From Iamia sp. SCSIO 61187 (GTDB lineage: Bacteria > Actinomycetota > Acidimicrobiia > Acidimicrobiales > Iamiaceae): DNA of 64,000 nucleotides. The stretch spans positions 1-64,000 of the forward strand of contig NZ_CP050948.1 of NCBI RefSeq assembly GCF_019443745.1, given 5' to 3'. The translations under genes and the position numbers were made by a program. Positions 63,305 through 64,000 of this stretch are shown piece by piece. The first letter of the stretch is position 1. Each line of letters begins with the position of its first letter. The notes beneath the pieces are model-generated. The model ran no database searches, was not told the DNA's origin, and was given only the letters and a program-made list of their open reading frames with translations.

Positions 63305-64000
63305 CTAGAGCTCGTAGCCGCCCTGGTGGGCGGCGATGAGGCGGAGGGCCTCGGCCGAGGTGGTGGGGCCGTAGGTCCGGGCCGGGGGGAGGGTGGCCCG
63401 GATCTGCTCGATGTCGACGGCGCTCACCGCACAGGTGCTCTCGGGCACCTCGATGCCGTAGAGCCGGGCGGAGGTGAGGCCGAAGATGTCGGCCTTGAGC
63501 TCGTCGGTCAGCTCCGGGTAGCCGTGGCGCTCCTGGAGCTCGGCCGAGATCTGGAAGGTCCGCAGCGCCTGGATCTGGTCCTGCGGCGTGCCGAACCAGA
63601 TCGAGTCCGTGCCCCACACCACCCGGTCGGGCCCGACGTGCTTGAGCAGCTTGCCGAGGACGTGGGCGGCGGCGGTGGTGTCCCGCATCAGGAACCACCA
63701 GGTGCCGCCCAGCTCGGCGTAGACGTTGGCGCTGGTCCCGACGCCGGCGGTCTCCAGCGAGCGGATCAGGCGGTCGACGCCCTGGGGGGCGGGGTCGTCG
63801 GGGTCGTAGGGGCCCACGCCGCCCTGCCCGGGCTCGAACCCCGAGTGGTAGATCACGAACGAGATGTCGGGGTTGCGGGCCGCGGCGGGGCCGATGTCGC
63901 TGGGGTCGGCCAGCTCGGGGGTGGTCCCGACGATCGAGCTGATGCCCTTGTGGGTGCAGATGATGGGCGGGCCGATGTCGCGGACGTGGTCGATGAAGCG
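63305..64000 (-). CDS. Amidohydrolase-family protein, 5' end outside the window
   Basis: At least 232 residues; the N-terminus lies beyond the window. The visible part has the TIM-barrel end of amidohydrolase-2 (ACMSD-like) enzymes: HKGISSIVGTTPELADPSDI, DISFVIYHSGFEPG, NVYAELGGTWWFLM and a late VGPDRVVWGTDSIWFG with the conserved metal Asp. TSARLYGIE near the end is also typical (LFG/LYG motif). Such enzymes are metal-dependent hydrolases or decarboxylases of the 2-amino-3-carboxymuconate type. The substrate is unknown. Confidence 0.85.
   Translation of the reverse strand, partial: RFIDHVRDIGPPIICTHKGISSIVGTTPELADPSDIGPAAARNPDISFVIYHSGFEPGQGGVGPYDPDDPAPQGVDRLIRSLETAGVGTSANVYAELGGTWWFLMRDTTAAAHVLGKLLKHVGPDRVVWGTDSIWFGTPQDQIQALRTFQISAELQERHGYPELTDELKADIFGLTSARLYGIEVPESTCAVSAVDIEQIRATLPPARTYGPTTSAEALRLIAAHQGGYEL

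Overview
The window is a contiguous piece of a very GC-rich chromosome that begins at the replication origin. Gene content points to an actinobacterium: the order dnaA-dnaN-recF-dciA-gyrB-gyrA-DUF3566-tRNA-Ile, an LLM-type F420-dependent oxidoreductase, a GT87-like mannosyltransferase, an MpaB-family protein and many GTG starts. A fused alpha-beta glycyl-tRNA synthetase, which is not the usual actinobacterial form, together with the FliA/WhiG-type sigma factor and composite c-di-GMP proteins, suggests a deep branch such as Acidimicrobiia. That placement is inference from gene content only.

Layout. 1-11 kb: origin and replication block. DnaA boxes lie before dnaA and in the dnaA-dnaN gap. A 36-bp tandem repeat lies between gyrB and gyrA. 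A TadE-like gene, a DUF3566 gene and tRNA-Ile follow. 11-22 kb: housekeeping and envelope genes (NAD-binding dehydrogenase-like protein, FliA-type sigma factor, inositol-phosphatase family enzyme, TAT-exported M23 peptidase with DUF4214 repeats, Fur-prfC pair, DUF1003 and MgtE-N/CBS pair). A dispersed repeat of about 165 bp occurs twice here, each time overlapping a stop codon between convergent genes. 22-31 kb: a signalling cluster with two large PAS-GGDEF-EAL proteins, a GNAT-fold protein resembling N-acyl amino acid/autoinducer synthases, a small membrane protein and an XRE regulator.

31.6-40.3 kb: an integrative element inserted in the 3' half of tRNA-Ala(TGC), bounded by a perfect 46-bp duplication of the tRNA end. 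It holds a tyrosine integrase, near-identical 27-bp repeats inside both ends, a zinc-ribbon protein, a decayed ECF sigma gene, a DUF5990 gene, a MerR regulator with a classical long-spacer divergent promoter driving a partly decayed metal-resistance operon, a MobF relaxase-helicase, and a two-gene nucleotidyltransferase toxin-antitoxin-like module. It carries a relaxase but no visible type IV secretion genes, so it looks mobilizable rather than self-transmissible.

40.3-64 kb: chromosomal metabolic genes (DUF6629, P-loop kinase-like, SRPBCC proteins, DHDPS-like aldolase plus old-yellow-enzyme pair, DGPF/YCII plus ECF42-type sigma pair, PHP phosphoesterase, fused GlyRS, MpaB-like, thioesterase plus PhyH pair, LLM oxidoreductase, prolyl-tRNA deacylase-like protein, HxlR regulator, mannosyltransferase, zinc alcohol dehydrogenase, phosphotransferase and a truncated amidohydrolase at the window edge).

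Recurring themes: many genes have a TANNNT hexamer 6-8 nt before the start codon, consistent with leaderless transcripts. Many 3' ends are followed by perfect GC-rich inverted repeats with almost no loop and no U-tract, which probably act as terminators. All assignments come from reading the sequence and recalling protein families; no database search was run.
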